Assembly: GCA_900155495.1 (NCBI GenBank)
Contig: FTLJ01001219.1
Location: forward strand, 1-29,044
Source of the DNA: Porogramme epimiltina
Taxonomy: Eukaryota; Basidiomycota; Agaricomycetes; Polyporales; Polyporaceae
Reading direction: 5' to 3'
Length of the DNA: 29,044 bases
Part shown: positions 1 through 10,579 of the stretch, piece after piece
Layout of the letters: each line of letters starts with the position of its first letter
How positions within the stretch are numbered: the stretch's first letter is position 1
The notes under the pieces: generated by a model
Told to the model about the DNA's origin: nothing
The model's database searches: none
What the model saw: only the letters and a program-made list of their open reading frames with translations
Program-made: the position numbers and the translations under genes

Positions 1-30
1 ACGCGGGGGAGGGGGGAGGGAGGGGCGTAC

Positions 31-609
31 ATGGAGGAGCTCACAACCTGACCTTCGTAGCTGCAGAGCGAGAGCGATAGTGAGCAAGAGCAGCGCGCGC
101 AGACAGTTGTAGGGGAACGTACAAGACCGGGAGGACGCAATTGGACGTCATTAGGCTATAGGTTGTGGGGTGCAGTGGCTGAGCGGGTGCGGGGAGCGAG
201 GGAGCGGGGAGGGCACGCACGGCTGTTGGAAGAGCCCGAGGTAGCGTGAGATGAAGTAGATGTACTTCGGGAGCGTGTTCGCGGACCTGTGCGGACGCGC
301 GGAGGTCAGATCTGCAGGACGCGGTGTTGTTCGGGAAGGCACTCACCCCTACACGTACTCTACTTGCATGGACCAACGGCGCGTGCGTCGTCGGAGGGCC
401 GTCAGATTCTCATCTATCGGCGCCGCGGGGAGCACTCACCTCGTCCTCGAGTGTCGTGAGCAGCTCGTAAGCCAAGAAGCTCGCAGACGCAACTACACCC
501 CGCAAAAAGGACGCGACTCAGAACGCGCGCGACTCACCGCTATGAGTAGTCTACTTGCGTGCAGTAGTAAGGAGCACGGCGGCGGCGGCATCGAATTCAC
601 ACCAATCAT
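31..609 (-). pseudogene. DUF6533-type membrane protein, copy 1 (3' part outside window), degenerate
   Basis: Only exons 1-6 of the 12-exon model lie in the window: exon 1 609-538, exon 2 492-440, exon 3 about 363-347, exon 4 286-221, exon 5 155-123, exon 6 60-31. Exon 2 encodes the DUF6533-like hydrophobic segment ASFLAYELLTTLEDE and exon 4 encodes LPKYIYFISRYLGLFQQ, both typical of the start of this basidiomycete family of multi-pass membrane proteins of unknown function. Lesions: exon 1 is shifted against the frame of copy 2 and has a TAG in the conserved frame; the exon 3 acceptor reads AA instead of AG; the conserved tryptophan codon at the end of exon 3 is TAG (351-349). Exons 2, 4, 5 and 6 look intact. 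The family call rests on motif recall, not on a search. Confidence 0.6.
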
Positions 610-1780
610 GTGCGCGGACGGTCGGCGGTGGGGTGGGACGGCCGATCGGCGCGAGGGGGGGAGGTCGAGTCGGTGGAGAGCGTATGCGGGCCAGCGGGCG
701 GGGGCGGCTGGCACTACAGGCGAGGAGGGGAGGAGGCGACATGGAGGGCGCCCGACGCTCCATTCAACAGTGCCGTGCCAAGCGCGCAAGCAAGATCGAA
801 GGCGCAAGGGACGGTCTGCCCCCGGCAGGTCGTACGCAAACGTCAATCGAGCTGCCCGACTCGTCATACGCGCACGGCCCCACCACGAGCAATGTCCCAG
901 CGCAACTAAGCTCCGAGGAAGGAAGCACCCCACGTTGGGCCCGCCAGCGACCAGCGCCGTCCTCCCGTTGGTCCTCCACTGGACGGCTAAGAACGCCGTG
1001 GAGGACGCCGGGGTGCTTCGAAGCCCCCAGAGGCACGCCGCACCTGGTAGGAAACGCAATTGCAGCCGCGGAGACGCCGGGGCGGTTCAGGGCGCTGCCC
1101 TCCAGACCGTAGACGTTTATCTGACGTCCCCTTGGCCAAGGGTGCGTCTGGCCGCGGGTAGCGTCGCACAGGTGGCGCTTCTGGAAGGAAGGAGAGGTGT
1201 GAAAGCGGGGGAACGCGCCGCATATAGCGATCCGCACTACTTTGACGGACATCCGGAGCTCGAGCCCGCACCCGGCGCATACGCCAAGGACAGCAACAAC
1301 ACGAACCCGGGGCGCGGACCCTGCCACCCTCAACGCTGAGCGGCGCGCGGCGTGCGGGGCGATCTGCCTAACGCACGACGCGCAGCGTCCGGCTCGAATG
1401 TCAGTGTGTGTGGGTCCGCGGGCCAGCCGAAGCATATCGCCGCTCCCGAGCGCGATCCCTGAATATCGGGTGAGCGCCCCACCCCGCTGGAGAGACATGA
1501 TGAGGGCGCACCGTTGGGCCGGCAGTCCGTCGCGCCGCCGCCACCGCGTCTACAGCAGGAGCAGGGGGGCGCGGCGCGATGAGCTGGGCGAGGGTCGCGA
1601 GGATCACCCATTTAATGTCACTGTCGGCGAGGTGGCGGCCTGAGAACGCGCGCCGCCCCGGGGCTGAGGTAGTTCGTGTTGAAGGGGGCGGGGGCGGAGC
1701 CGCAGGGATGCGTTTTCGTCGATCATCCACCACTAGTGCTCGCGGTGAGCTACATACCTCTCCACGTCGCGATCGCGTGT
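610..1780. other. G+C-rich spacer, unit 1
   Basis: This stretch lies upstream of the minus-strand DUF6533 copy and upstream of the plus-strand F-box gene, so it should hold the promoter of the former. It is strongly G+C-rich with G and C runs and has long open frames on both strands, as expected when stop codons are rare. One minus-strand phrase, roughly ILATLAQL (about 1575-1610), reappears in the unit near 22.8 kb. A matching phrase RIAICG/RIAICAH (about 1215-1245) recurs in the other units. No complete gene can be supported, because frames are not conserved between units over any long distance. Confidence 0.6.
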
Positions 1781-3370
1781 AACACTCCTCTGACGGTGGC
1801 GCAGCCATCTACTGCCACGGCCCCGGCCCACTCCTTGGGTCTTTGCCGCCGCCGGCTTCACCGCGGCGCAGTTTGCGCTCAACGCCCCATTCGTGGTTCT
1901 TCAAGCTTCTACAGTCTCGGAAAAGAACGTGCGCTGATCATGCGAAGTTGTCCCCGCGAGCGCTGTGGAGGTGTGTGTCTCGGATGGCTGAAGAAATACG
2001 GCGCAAGCTTCAAGGGCGCGATGGGCGTCTCCATTTGTATACCGTGCACGTGTTTGTTCTCACGCGTATACGGCGCGGCTCATGATTCTCGACTCTCGAG
2101 CTCCGCATTCTCCTGCGAGCACCCCCCCTCCTCCGGACAGCTGCACGTCCGACCTCTTTCATCGCATCGCCACTCTTCCGCCAGTTCAAAACCCAACAGT
2201 CAGCATAGAAAGATTCGGCAAATCCTATGCGCGCAGGCCACGACGACTTTGCCGTATTCCGGAGTCCGGACGGAGACTGACCGATGGTCCACGATGTTCG
2301 AGATTGAAGGGGCGGTTAAAGAGCTTTGTGAAGAGATCGTCGTCGAAGGAACGACCACCTTGAAACCAAGAACAGCAACGAACTGAGCAGATCCCCGCCC
2401 CGCTGAACCTTCAAGCTTCAGCCCATACGTCACATTTCGCCGACCCTCCACCAGTACCTCCCACCTCACCGTGAACAAATAAGTCCACGCAGCGCTGCCC
2501 TCTCACAGCCCCACAGGTTCCTTCTGGTCTCGTTGTCATCCCGCCACGAGCCTGGGCTCCCCCGCAGGTCTTTCTGCGGTGATGGATCCATCTTCCCACC
2601 GCCCTCCGGTCAAGAACATAATCGTTATCGGAAATACTCTTGTATTGAAGAAGCGCAAGGCGTTCGGAAAGGTTACGTAGGGCGCAGCCCGTGACAATTG
2701 TTGGTACGTCGCACTAGCAAGATACAGTCCCACCATCCACGGTATCTGTCACCTCTCCCGTCTCCGTGTCGAGATTGTGCGTCTTTGTCGGTGTATGTCG
2801 TCGTTGCCCCTCCGCCTTCTGTGTGTCCCCTTCTTCGTGTTGCCATGTCCCTGTTACATTTCTCTACCCTGTTGGGAGAACGTCTATTCTCATTGAAGCG
2901 TCGTCCCCGTCATCCCCAACCCTCAGATCTCTCTTTACCACATGTTACTTCTCGCCCGTTCTGTGTAGCCGTTAAGCTGTCTTTCTCAGACATGACGATG
3001 TCAGACCCTCGTTTCTGTCTTCTCCTGTTACATAGGCACGCACTTCATGTACGTGCTCGTCAAATAGTCAAATGGAATGTCATATTGCTGTGCATCATGA
3101 TCCGGCGTCCTAGTAAACCTAATACTAAGACCCGCTACCCACCCCCAACGGTCTGCTCGTTTCCCAAGTGCCCCCTGCCCTCTCCCATCGAGTCGTGAAC
3201 AACGTCATCCGACACATAACCTGTACGTGCGCCTTGTAGGTTCTGGAGATGATCTGTGTTGATCAACCATTCCGTGGTAGGCAGTTGTTGCGCTGATTCC
3301 CCCACCCCTTCCACCAAACACCTCCCCGAGTCTCCCCTCCATCGCTCCGCTACCAACTATTCAGCTACAG
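1781..3370. other. Upstream region of F-box gene 1 with coding remnants
   Basis: This is a block of about 1.6 kb conserved in all four units and lower in G+C than the block before it. Near its start, 1809-1937 (plus strand), lies a 42-codon open segment with a hydrophobic stretch (FTAAQFAL..FVVLQAS) that matches segments at 8914-9171, about 16068-16200 and 23020-23190. A second remnant is at 2236-2386 and is listed separately. The part from about 2700 to 3370 is rich in CT and probably holds the promoter and 5' leader of the F-box gene. The segment around 3040-3110 (TTCATGTACGTGCTCGTCAAATAGT) is kept in all units and is a candidate core promoter, but I see no certain TATA box. Confidence 0.5.
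2236..2386 (+). pseudogene. Conserved coding remnant (FEIEGAVKELCE segment), copy 1
   Basis: The frame beginning HDDFAVFR is interrupted by a 7-base insertion around 2262-2270. It resumes as VRTETDRW..MFEIEGAVKELCEEIVVEG and ends at the TGA at 2384-2386. The same peptide is found in the other three units, and in the third unit it differs by an in-frame insertion, which argues that this frame was once translated. I do not recognise the family. It could be an exon of a lost gene between the two named genes, or a small gene of its own. Confidence 0.4.
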
Positions 3371-3454
3371 GTCATACCCGAACATCCCACTAACAACTAG
3401 ACCAAGGTACTCATCAATCGAGCGTTCACAGGCCCACTTGATCAGGAATACTAG
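3371..3454 (+). other. Probable 5'-leader intron of F-box gene 1
   Basis: The donor follows CAGCTACAG at 3371 (GTCATACCC). There is a CTAAC branch-like site near 3391 and two possible acceptors, CACAG at 3430 and ACTAG at 3454. The arrangement is repeated before the other three F-box genes, where the donor is the better GTAAC. Removing it leaves a short leader before the ATG at 3513. Confidence 0.45.
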
Positions 3455-3512
3455 CGTTCTCAAGGCCTCAACCCGTATCGTACTAGGAGCCAAGCACACA
3501 TTCGGTCGAACA

Positions 3513-4954
3513 ATGGACGAGGGCGAGCACTCGACCCATGTGCGTTCCCGTTCGTCTCCTGCGAACGTCTCGTCCCTCACACAAGTTCAGGCCACATCGC
3601 AGGCCGCCCCGCCATACCTCCCTGGAGAAATCACCGACATCATCATCTCGTTCCTCTTCATTGCCTATCATGTCGGAAACTACTATGAACAACCTCCCAG
3701 CTACAATTCACTGTGCAGTTGCGCCCTTGTCTGCCGCAACTGGTTGCCTGCTAGCCGACACACTCTCTTCACCCATGTCATAATCCAATCCGATGATCAA
3801 TATGCCCTCTTCATCTCCAGTGCGGTCCGCTCTCAACCAGGACGGTCTTGGCTTCTATCGACCCGTCGATTCACACTCCAGCCTTTCAATGGCGGTATAT
3901 CAAATACCACAAGGCTCTTTATCCACGAACTCGGTGGTCACTTGCCAAACCTGGAGGAACTTTGTCTTCATAATCTAAACTTCGACATAATGAAGAGCTC
4001 TCAGTTCCCTCGGAAGTTCGCTGCTCTGTCCGCATTTACTTCCGTCAGAACCCTCGACCTCCGGTATTGCAAGTTCCCTTCATTTGCTTCAGCCCGCTAC
4101 ACACTCGCATCCTTACCCTCATTGATCGACCTCACGGTGGAAGGTACAACATGGCCTACTGCCGGCAGCCCAGAACCACTTCTCCCCTTCCTTCGCTGTT
4201 CGCGAAAATTCCCGTTTCTCAGGAGAGTGCGTAGCCTCTATTTATGGAATGGACATGCCAGATGCGATGAGCAGGTGCTGCAATGGCTCTCAACCACTTC
4301 CTTGGCCGCGTCGCTTGCCGACCTCGCCGTGTCCTCGGTCATATTCAAGATGAAAGTTACAGGTTTCTGGGAGTACGTTGGTCCGTCTACTACTCGACTA
4401 AGCATTCGGTGGATACGGGCAGAGGACCTCCTGAATGATAGTACGTGACATTGAGAATGTACACCTAAGTTTACCGGGCGGCCAGCATCACTGATAAATC
4501 ATGCATAGGCTTCATCGGGAACCTGCACAATTTCGCCAGGCTTCTGTCTCTCTACATCAGCCTGCGGCTTAGTAGTAAAGTATTCGAGCTTTGGGAGCCC
4601 ATAGGAACCCTTATCGCGACGCGGTCGCTAAACCCGGGACTCGAGGATCTATCCATTCGCTTTGAGTGGGCCCCACCTTCAGATAGTATCGACAGCGGCT
4701 CTTTATCGAGTGGGCTCGAGTTGGTGCTTCACAAAGTCGAGGTCCTGGACCCCTTACTCGATGGTTCTTTCAAACAACTCACTACATTGTCCCTCGAAAT
4801 GAAATTCGCGTGGCCATCAAACCTCGGAGACGAGGGGGACCGTCTTCGCACTTGTTTCTCCCAGCCTGCCATCGCAGATGCTCTGCGGAAGAAACTCCCG
4901 AAGATTTCCCAGAAAGTTTCCTTAGATGTTTCCGTATTTCACGACGGGGTGTGA
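3513..4954 (+). CDS. F-box protein with leucine-rich-repeat-like C-terminal part, copy 1
   Basis: Two exons, 3513-4440 and 4509-4954, are joined across a 68-base intron with GTACGTGA donor and TGCATAG acceptor, giving 457 residues. Residues 1-34 are a Ser/Gln/Thr-rich lead. An F-box follows at about 35-89: LPGEITDIIISFL, a loop of variable length, then SLCSCALVCRNWLPASRHTLF. The rest has spaced leucine-rich segments (FIHELGG..PNLEELCLHNLNFD, PSLIDLTV) and a conserved end with CFSQPAI and LRKKLPKISQKVSL. Proteins of this kind bind Skp1 through the F-box and bring substrates to SCF ubiquitin ligases; the substrate is unknown. The frame is open through a TTG at 3438, but the first ATG is 3513 and matches the start of the other copies. 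It converges on the DUF6533 copy 2 at 5996. Confidence 0.87.
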
Positions 4955-5995
4955 GTGATTCGTTTTGTCGTGTTAGCCACGGGGCTTATTCGCGCTACGA
5001 ACAGCGAAGACTCCCCTCCCTGTTCAGAAGCGGATGACTCGGACAGTTCAACTATCGAAGATGTCCCGTCATAACCAAGGTAGCACACATTATCTCGCTG
5101 AACATAAAAGCACCGTCGGTTCTCGACGGGGGAAAAACACACTGTACTGGCAGGAAATGGAAATGGGGATGAGATGCGTTGGTGGGGGTGTGTCCAGGGA
5201 TGAATCAAGTGTGGCCGGAAGTTGGAGCAGTACCTTGTAGAGCACAAGGACTTGGAATCGCGTCCGTAGTGATCGTCCTATGGCTCCTTCAGACCCGACC
5301 GCTATAATCACACAACTTGGGGCACGATGCATATGCTGAACGACTTCGTGTATGCTCTGCCTTCCTTTGTCCGGGAGGAATGACACCTAGTAGGGCCGTC
5401 TGGTAGTCGGGTGTACAACATGATTCTGCGAATGAATGGAAGTCAGGAGAGCACAGGCGGGAACCAACGACGTTAGAGATGGATTCAAATAGACTATCTT
5501 GTCTATTCGACTTGGCATGAACATTCTTCTCCGGAAATGAGGGCGAAGTGGTCACACCGTAATCGGCATTGGCACACACACCTCGGTTCGACTTTCAGCG
5601 GGGTGAGTAGTCACAATATTGGAAAAGGGTAGATATTCGAGAGTTACATTAGGTGGAGGCAATGGCAACGACGAGCAGTACAAGACTAAATGCGAACTAG
5701 CACTCTAGTGCTACCCGGGAGGGGGGGCTACGTGCTATGACTGTGAACGGCCGCATTGAAGGCTGGTCCTGCGAATGCCGCCTTGTACGATAGTAAGCCG
5801 TCCTTTCGAAGCTACTCTCATATCAGCTCTCATATCTCTGCCAACCTGTCGTAGAACTGTTTCGCCAGCAAGGGCCGTTGAGTGACCGACCAGGAGCTGC
5901 GCGTGTGTGGGAGACTACACTCACAGCACGTCCTGTCCCGAGCGAGCGCACATCGGCAACCAACCAGAGCGGGGATGTAAAGGGAGGAGGGAGGC
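4955..5995. other. Convergent spacer, unit 1
   Basis: This lies between the stop of F-box gene 1 and the 3' end of the minus-strand DUF6533 copy. It is conserved in the other units, for example the stretch around 5220-5560 and the segment TACTGCTCGTCGTTGCCATT (reverse strand) near 5660-5680. It should hold the two 3' untranslated regions. Short open frames on both strands do not agree between units, and I see no gene in it. Confidence 0.6.
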
Positions 5996-7449
5996 TCACA
6001 CAACGTAGTCAAAGCTCGAGTCGCGGTAGATGAGCGGGCTGTGGTTGAGAGGCGCGAACGTCGCGCATTTGTAGAAGTCGAGGAGGAACATGACCGCTGC
6101 CCGGCATCGCCCCTGCGTCAGCGCCCGTCCGCCCTCGCGCAACCCCGCGAACCGAGCTGCACTCGCTGTGGAACACCGGAATCGGCCCCCTGCAGAAGCG
6201 CGGTCAGCCTGCGCGACGCAGCAAGGGGAGAGGGGGATGGGGACGCACCAGGACACCTTGAAGAGCGCCACCACCTCCACGAGGCAATCGCGCATCGGCC
6301 AGTGCGCGGGGAAGGGCACTATCGAGCGGATGGCGCGCGGCCACGAGATGAATATGATCCCGAGCGACGCATGTATAGTACAGTGCGCGCGCTGTGGAAG
6401 GTTGAGCATCTCGAATCCGCAACGGCCAAGAGCATAGGGCACGCACCGATATCTCCGCTGCACACGTCCGCGTCCATGCATATATGATGTCAGCACGCGC
6501 GGACCACGGTGGGCATGAGAAGAGAAAACCGTGGCACACCATGGAGCGCTCCGCCCATCAGGAACCGCACTGAGCACCGCACGCGCCGACGCCAGCCATA
6601 CACCCATGGCAGTGGGGGGCAGGGAGGTAGGGGGAGGGAAAGAACATGAGCGAATAAAATGATGAAGACAGAAGAGGGAGTGTGACGAACCTGCACGCGC
6701 GCGGCCATAGAGCGCGTTGATGGGCAACACGATGCTTATCTCGATGATGAGCACCAGGGCGAACATGATCCTGCATGTGTAGGACGCGCGCGGTCAGCTG
6801 GGGCTCACGGCGGGGGGCGCGCGCGGCGGGTAGGCGGGAGGGGGCGTACGTGGAGGAGCTCACAACCTAGCCTTCACAGTTGCGGAGCAGGAGTGACGTT
6901 GAACGGGAGCAGCAGCGCGCGCGATTAGTCGGGGGGGGGGACGTACAAGACTGGGAGGAGGTTGGACGCCATCAGGCTGTGGGAAGCGCGCGGATGAGCA
7001 GAAGCGGGGCGCGAGCGAGCGGGGAGGGCACGCACAGCTGTTGGAAGAGCCCAAGCTAGCGCGAGGTGGAATAGAGGTACTTCGGGAGCGCGTTCGCGGA
7101 TCTGCGTGAGCGTGGGGCGTTAGCTCAGGGGCGCGACGCAGGATTGTGCGGGAAGGCACTCACCCCCACACGTACTCGCCCTGCATGGACCAACGGCGCG
7201 TGCGTAGTCAGAGTGTCATACCCGCATCCACCTGCGCTGTGTGGAGCACTCACCTCGTCCTTGAGCATCGTGAGCAGGTCATTAATCAAGAAGCTCACAG
7301 ACGCCACTACCCACCCCGCAATCAACACCCCGCAAGAACGCGAAGGACGTGATTCATAGCGCGCGCGACGCACAGCTATGCGCGATCTGCCTGTGGGCAG
7401 TGGTAAGGAACGCGGCGGCGGTGGCGGCATCGAGGTCAACACCGGCCAT
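5996..7449 (-). pseudogene. DUF6533-type membrane protein, copy 2, degenerate
   Basis: The exon model is the most complete in the window: 7449-7374, 7306-7254, 7180-7164, 7101-7036, 6976-6947, 6879-6850, 6770-6691, 6569-6540, 6457-6447, 6391-6249, 6189-6167, 6096-5996. These sum to 660 bases, which is in phase (220 codons with the stop). Exon 2 gives ASVSFLINDLLTMLKDE, exon 7 the membrane segment MFALVLIIEISIVLPINALYGRA, and exon 10 a segment ending LVEVVALFKVSW. Such proteins are multi-pass membrane proteins of unknown role. Lesions: TAG at 7058-7056 in exon 4, where other copies have TAC; a second TAG and a lost acceptor (AA for AG) at exon 6; and a GC instead of GT donor after exon 11. A translated gene is unlikely, though a shorter transcript is possible. 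Confidence 0.62.
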
Positions 7450-8870
7450 ATGTGCCGACGGTTGAGGGTTGAGTGGGACGTCCGATCGCGGGGCGACGGC
7501 GCGGGGACGGAGGTCCGGTCGGGTGAGGGCGGATGCGGGGCAACGGGCGGATGCGGCGGCTAGCACAACAGTTGAAGAGGAGGAGGGAGAGCGGAGGAGG
7601 CTGCTGGGAGGGGCCCGCCAGCGGCCAGCGCAATCCGGGCCCCCAGGCTCCCGTCGGTCCCGCACCGGCGGCTAAGAATGCTCGACGCGTCCCTCATCGG
7701 ACGCGCAATATGCAGACGGCGCCGGGGTTCACCTCGGCCCCCAGAAGCACGTTGCACCTGGGAGGGAACGCAATTGCAGCGGCGGAATACCGGAGAGGGC
7801 AAGGGCGCTGCTCCCCTGGGCCGCGCCGCTTCCCGGACGTTCATTTGACGTCCCCTTGGCCAACGGCGCGTCTGGCTGCACCGTACGGGCTTCTCGACGC
7901 AATGGGAGGTGTGGGGGAGAGTGCGCGCCCTTCCCACAACCGTATCCCCCCATCTCTGTCTCTGTCTCTCCCACGAATTCTGCGGGTGGGCGCATATAGC
8001 GATCCGCCCGGCTTCAACATCCATCCGGAGCCCGAACGGGCACGCACGAGGCTCCAGTGCGCGCCCTGGCGCACGCACACCCCCCGGGGAGCTTCCACAA
8101 CGCGAACTCGGGGCACGGTCTCCATCGCCCTCGCCGCCGAGTGGTACGTGACCGAACATCGGCGCAAACGCAGCGCGTGGCGTGCGGGGCGATCTGCACA
8201 ACGCGCGACGCGCGGCGGTCAGCGCGAACGTCGATGGCCGGTCGGTGGGATTGTCACGGCGTTAAACTGCGAGGCCAGCGCGGACGTGCAGGTCGGGCGC
8301 GCATATATCGACGATGAGACGTGCCGCGCGGGGGAACCTCCTGGCCGCGCCGCGCCGGTGCACGCGGGGACAGTCATGTGCGACGCGACGCGAGGGCGGG
8401 CGGCCAGCATGCGCGCAGAGGGCGCCGCGCGGGGGGAGGGACGCACGCCTGGGTCGCAGTCGGAGCCGTCATTCTGGAGCCGGGCGGAGGGGCCCTCCCG
8501 GTTCCCCATCGATGGTCCGCAGGCTGTTCAACCGCTGCGCGCGCGATCTCCCCAGCTGGCCTTTCCGTCTAAGCCGCGTTCGCGGCCCCGCGTCTGGCGC
8601 ACCGCCGCGCGGAAGGGCCCTCTCGGGGACCATCAAGGCAATCCCGTCTGCGCGTGCGTGCTGGGTGCGGGGGTGTGGGGTGCGACCGCAGGCGCATGGT
8701 GCGCCGGGTTGGGCGACAGTCGAGGTGGTCGCCTCCGTGTGTGGATGTGCCAAGGTGGAAGCTTGTCGACCTCGCGGAGGTGGTTCGTGCTGGTTGGAAG
8801 TGGGCGGGGGAGAGGGGGCGGAGGGATATGTCTTCGTCTACCACTGAGGGTTGCTCATCGTGAGCTGTCT
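7450..8870. other. G+C-rich spacer, unit 2
   Basis: This is the equivalent of 610-1780. It contains a very long plus-strand open frame (7533-9026), but that frame starts in low-complexity Arg/Gly sequence, is not kept in the other units, and is best explained by the scarcity of stop codons. On the minus strand the phrase RIAICAHPQN (about 7975-8010) is shared with the copies near 15.1 and 28.9 kb and may be a remnant of coding sequence. Confidence 0.55.
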
Positions 8871-10437
8871 CCCCACCTAGCGTGTAATAGTCCTCTGACG
8901 ATGACGCAGCGATATGCTGCCACGGTCCGCTCTCCCAGTCTTTGTCGTCGCAGGCTTGACAGTGGTGCAGTTCGCGCTTGGCGCCGGATTCGTGGTTCTT
9001 CAAGCTTTCGCAGTCACGGTGAATAACGTGCATTCATCATGCGAAGTTTTCGCGGCGCTGTGGAGGTGTGTGTCTCGGATGGCTGAAGAGATACGGTGCC
9101 TCGGAGAAGGGTGCGATGCGCGTCTCCACTCGCATTCCGTGCACGTGCTTGTTCTCACGCGCGGCTCATGATTCTCGAGCTCCGCCTTCTCCTGCGAGCA
9201 CCCCCCTCTCCGGACAGCTGTACGTCCGACCTCTTTCATCCCGTCGTCACTCTTCCACCGGTCCAAAATGGCTCCAAGTCCAACAGTTGGCATCAACGGA
9301 GTCGGCAAAGCCTGTGCACGCATGCCACGACGAGTTTGCCGTATTCCGGACGGAGACTGACGGATGGTCCACGATGCTCGAGATTGAAGGGGGTTGAAGA
9401 GCCTTGTGAAGAGATCGTCGTAGAACAAACGACCAGCTTGAACTCATGGTGGAGCGAGGACAGCAACGAACAAAACCAATCCTCATCCCGCCGAACCTTC
9501 AGCCCCTACGTCACATTTCGCCAACCTTGCACCGGTACCTCCCATCTCACCGTGAACAACTAAGTTCCCATAGCGCTGTCCTCTCACAGCCCCGCAGGTT
9601 CCTTCTGGTCTCGCTGCTTCCCACCGCATGGCTGGGCTACCCCGCAGGTCTTTCTGCGGTGGTGGATCCGTCTTCCCATCGCCCCCCGGTTAAGAAGAAA
9701 TTGTTCTCGGAAATACTCCTGTATGGAAGAAGCCCAAGGGGTTCGGAAACGTTACGTAGGGCGCCGCGCGTAACAAGTGTTTCAAACGTACGTCGCACTA
9801 GCAAGATACAGTCCAACCATCCACGGTATCTGTCACCGCTCCCGTCTCCGTGTCGACATTGTGCGTCTCTGTCAGCGTATGACAGCGTTGCCCCTCCGCC
9901 CTTTGTGCGTCCCCTTCTTCGTGTTGCCCTGTCCCCGTTACACTTCTCTACCCTGTTGGGAGAACGTCTGTTCTCATCGAGGCGTCGTCCCCGTAATCTC
10001 CAACCCTCAGACCGCTCTTTACTTCTCGCCCGTTCTGTGTAGCTGTTGATCTGTCTTTCTCGTACATGCCGATGTCAGACCCTCGTTTCTGTCTTCTCCT
10101 GTTAGGCACGCGCTTCATGTACGTGCTCGTCAAATAGTTAAATGGAATGTCATATTGCTGTACATCATGATCCGGCGTCCTAGTAAACCTAATACCAAGA
10201 CTCGTTATCTGCACCCAAGGGGCTGCGCGCTTTCTAAGTCCCTCTTGCTCTCTCCCATCGATCGAACAGTACCACTCGAAACATAACTTGTATGTGCTCC
10301 TTGTATGTTCCGGAGAGGCTCTGAGCTGATCAACCATTTCGTGGTAGACAGTTTTTGCGCTGATTCCCGCACCCCTTCCACCAAACGCTTCTCGGAGTCT
10401 CCTCTCCATCGCTCCTCTACCAACTTTTCAGCTAAAG
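8871..10437. other. Upstream region of F-box gene 2 with coding remnants
   Basis: This is homologous to 1781-3370. An 85-codon plus-strand open segment with an ATG start (8914-9171) has a hydrophobic N-terminus (VFVVAGLTVVQFAL..GFVVLQAF). It resembles a membrane anchor or signal sequence, but the other units do not keep its C-terminal half. The C-rich part from about 9850 to 10430 is the likely promoter and leader of the F-box gene. A 198-codon open frame at 9446-10042 is not kept in other units. Confidence 0.5.
9323..9397 (+). pseudogene. Conserved coding remnant (FEIEG segment), copy 2
   Basis: The frame reads CHDEFAVFRTETDGWSTML and then EIEGG before a TGA at 9395-9397. The AVKELCE part present in units 1 and 3 is lost here because one or more bases are missing after GAAGGGGG. 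An ATG with a good context at 9269 (CAAAATGGC) opens a different frame, MAPSPTVGINGVGKACAR, that overlaps this one. Whether a frameshift or an intron once joined the two frames cannot be decided from one unit. Confidence 0.35.
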
Positions 10438-10521
10438 GTAACACCCACCTATCCTACTATCTGCTAGACGGGGGTACTCATTAATCAAGGGTTCACAGGC
10501 CCACTTGATTGGGAATACTAG
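10438..10521 (+). other. Probable 5'-leader intron of F-box gene 2
   Basis: The donor is AAG/GTAACACCC at 10438. Possible acceptors are CACAG (about 10497) and ACTAG (10521). Position and flanks match the leader introns of the other three F-box copies. Confidence 0.45.
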
Positions 10522-10579
10522 CGCCCTCAAGGCCTCAACCCGGATCGTACTAGGAGCAAAGCACACTTTCGGTCGTACA

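Noticed and set aside
3438..3512. Upstream extension of F-box gene 1 from a TTG
   Set aside because: TTG is not a usual nuclear start codon, and this stretch overlaps the probable leader intron. The shared ATG at 3513 is preferred.
5830..5995. Spliced C-terminal extension of the DUF6533 gene beyond its stop, using the GTGAGC that overlaps the stop codon
   Set aside because: The donor-like GTGAGC and a GACAG acceptor recur in all copies, but the frames beyond differ between units and one needed intron would be only about 28 bases. The simple stop is kept, with some doubt.
7533..9026. Plus-strand open frame of 497 codons in the G+C-rich spacer of unit 2
   Set aside because: It is low-complexity Arg/Gly/Pro sequence with no domain, and the frame is broken in all other units. 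Long open frames are expected by chance in such G+C-rich DNA.
9269..9360. MAPSPTVGING-like start, which resembles the beginning of glyceraldehyde-3-phosphate dehydrogenase
   Set aside because: The likeness is limited to a few residues; the nucleotide-binding GFGRIGR motif does not follow, and the other units lose the likeness (for example TVTVDKAC).
9446..10042. Plus-strand open frame of 198 codons upstream of F-box gene 2
   Set aside because: Its equivalents in the other units are split by shifts and stops, and its second half is translated CT-rich leader sequence.
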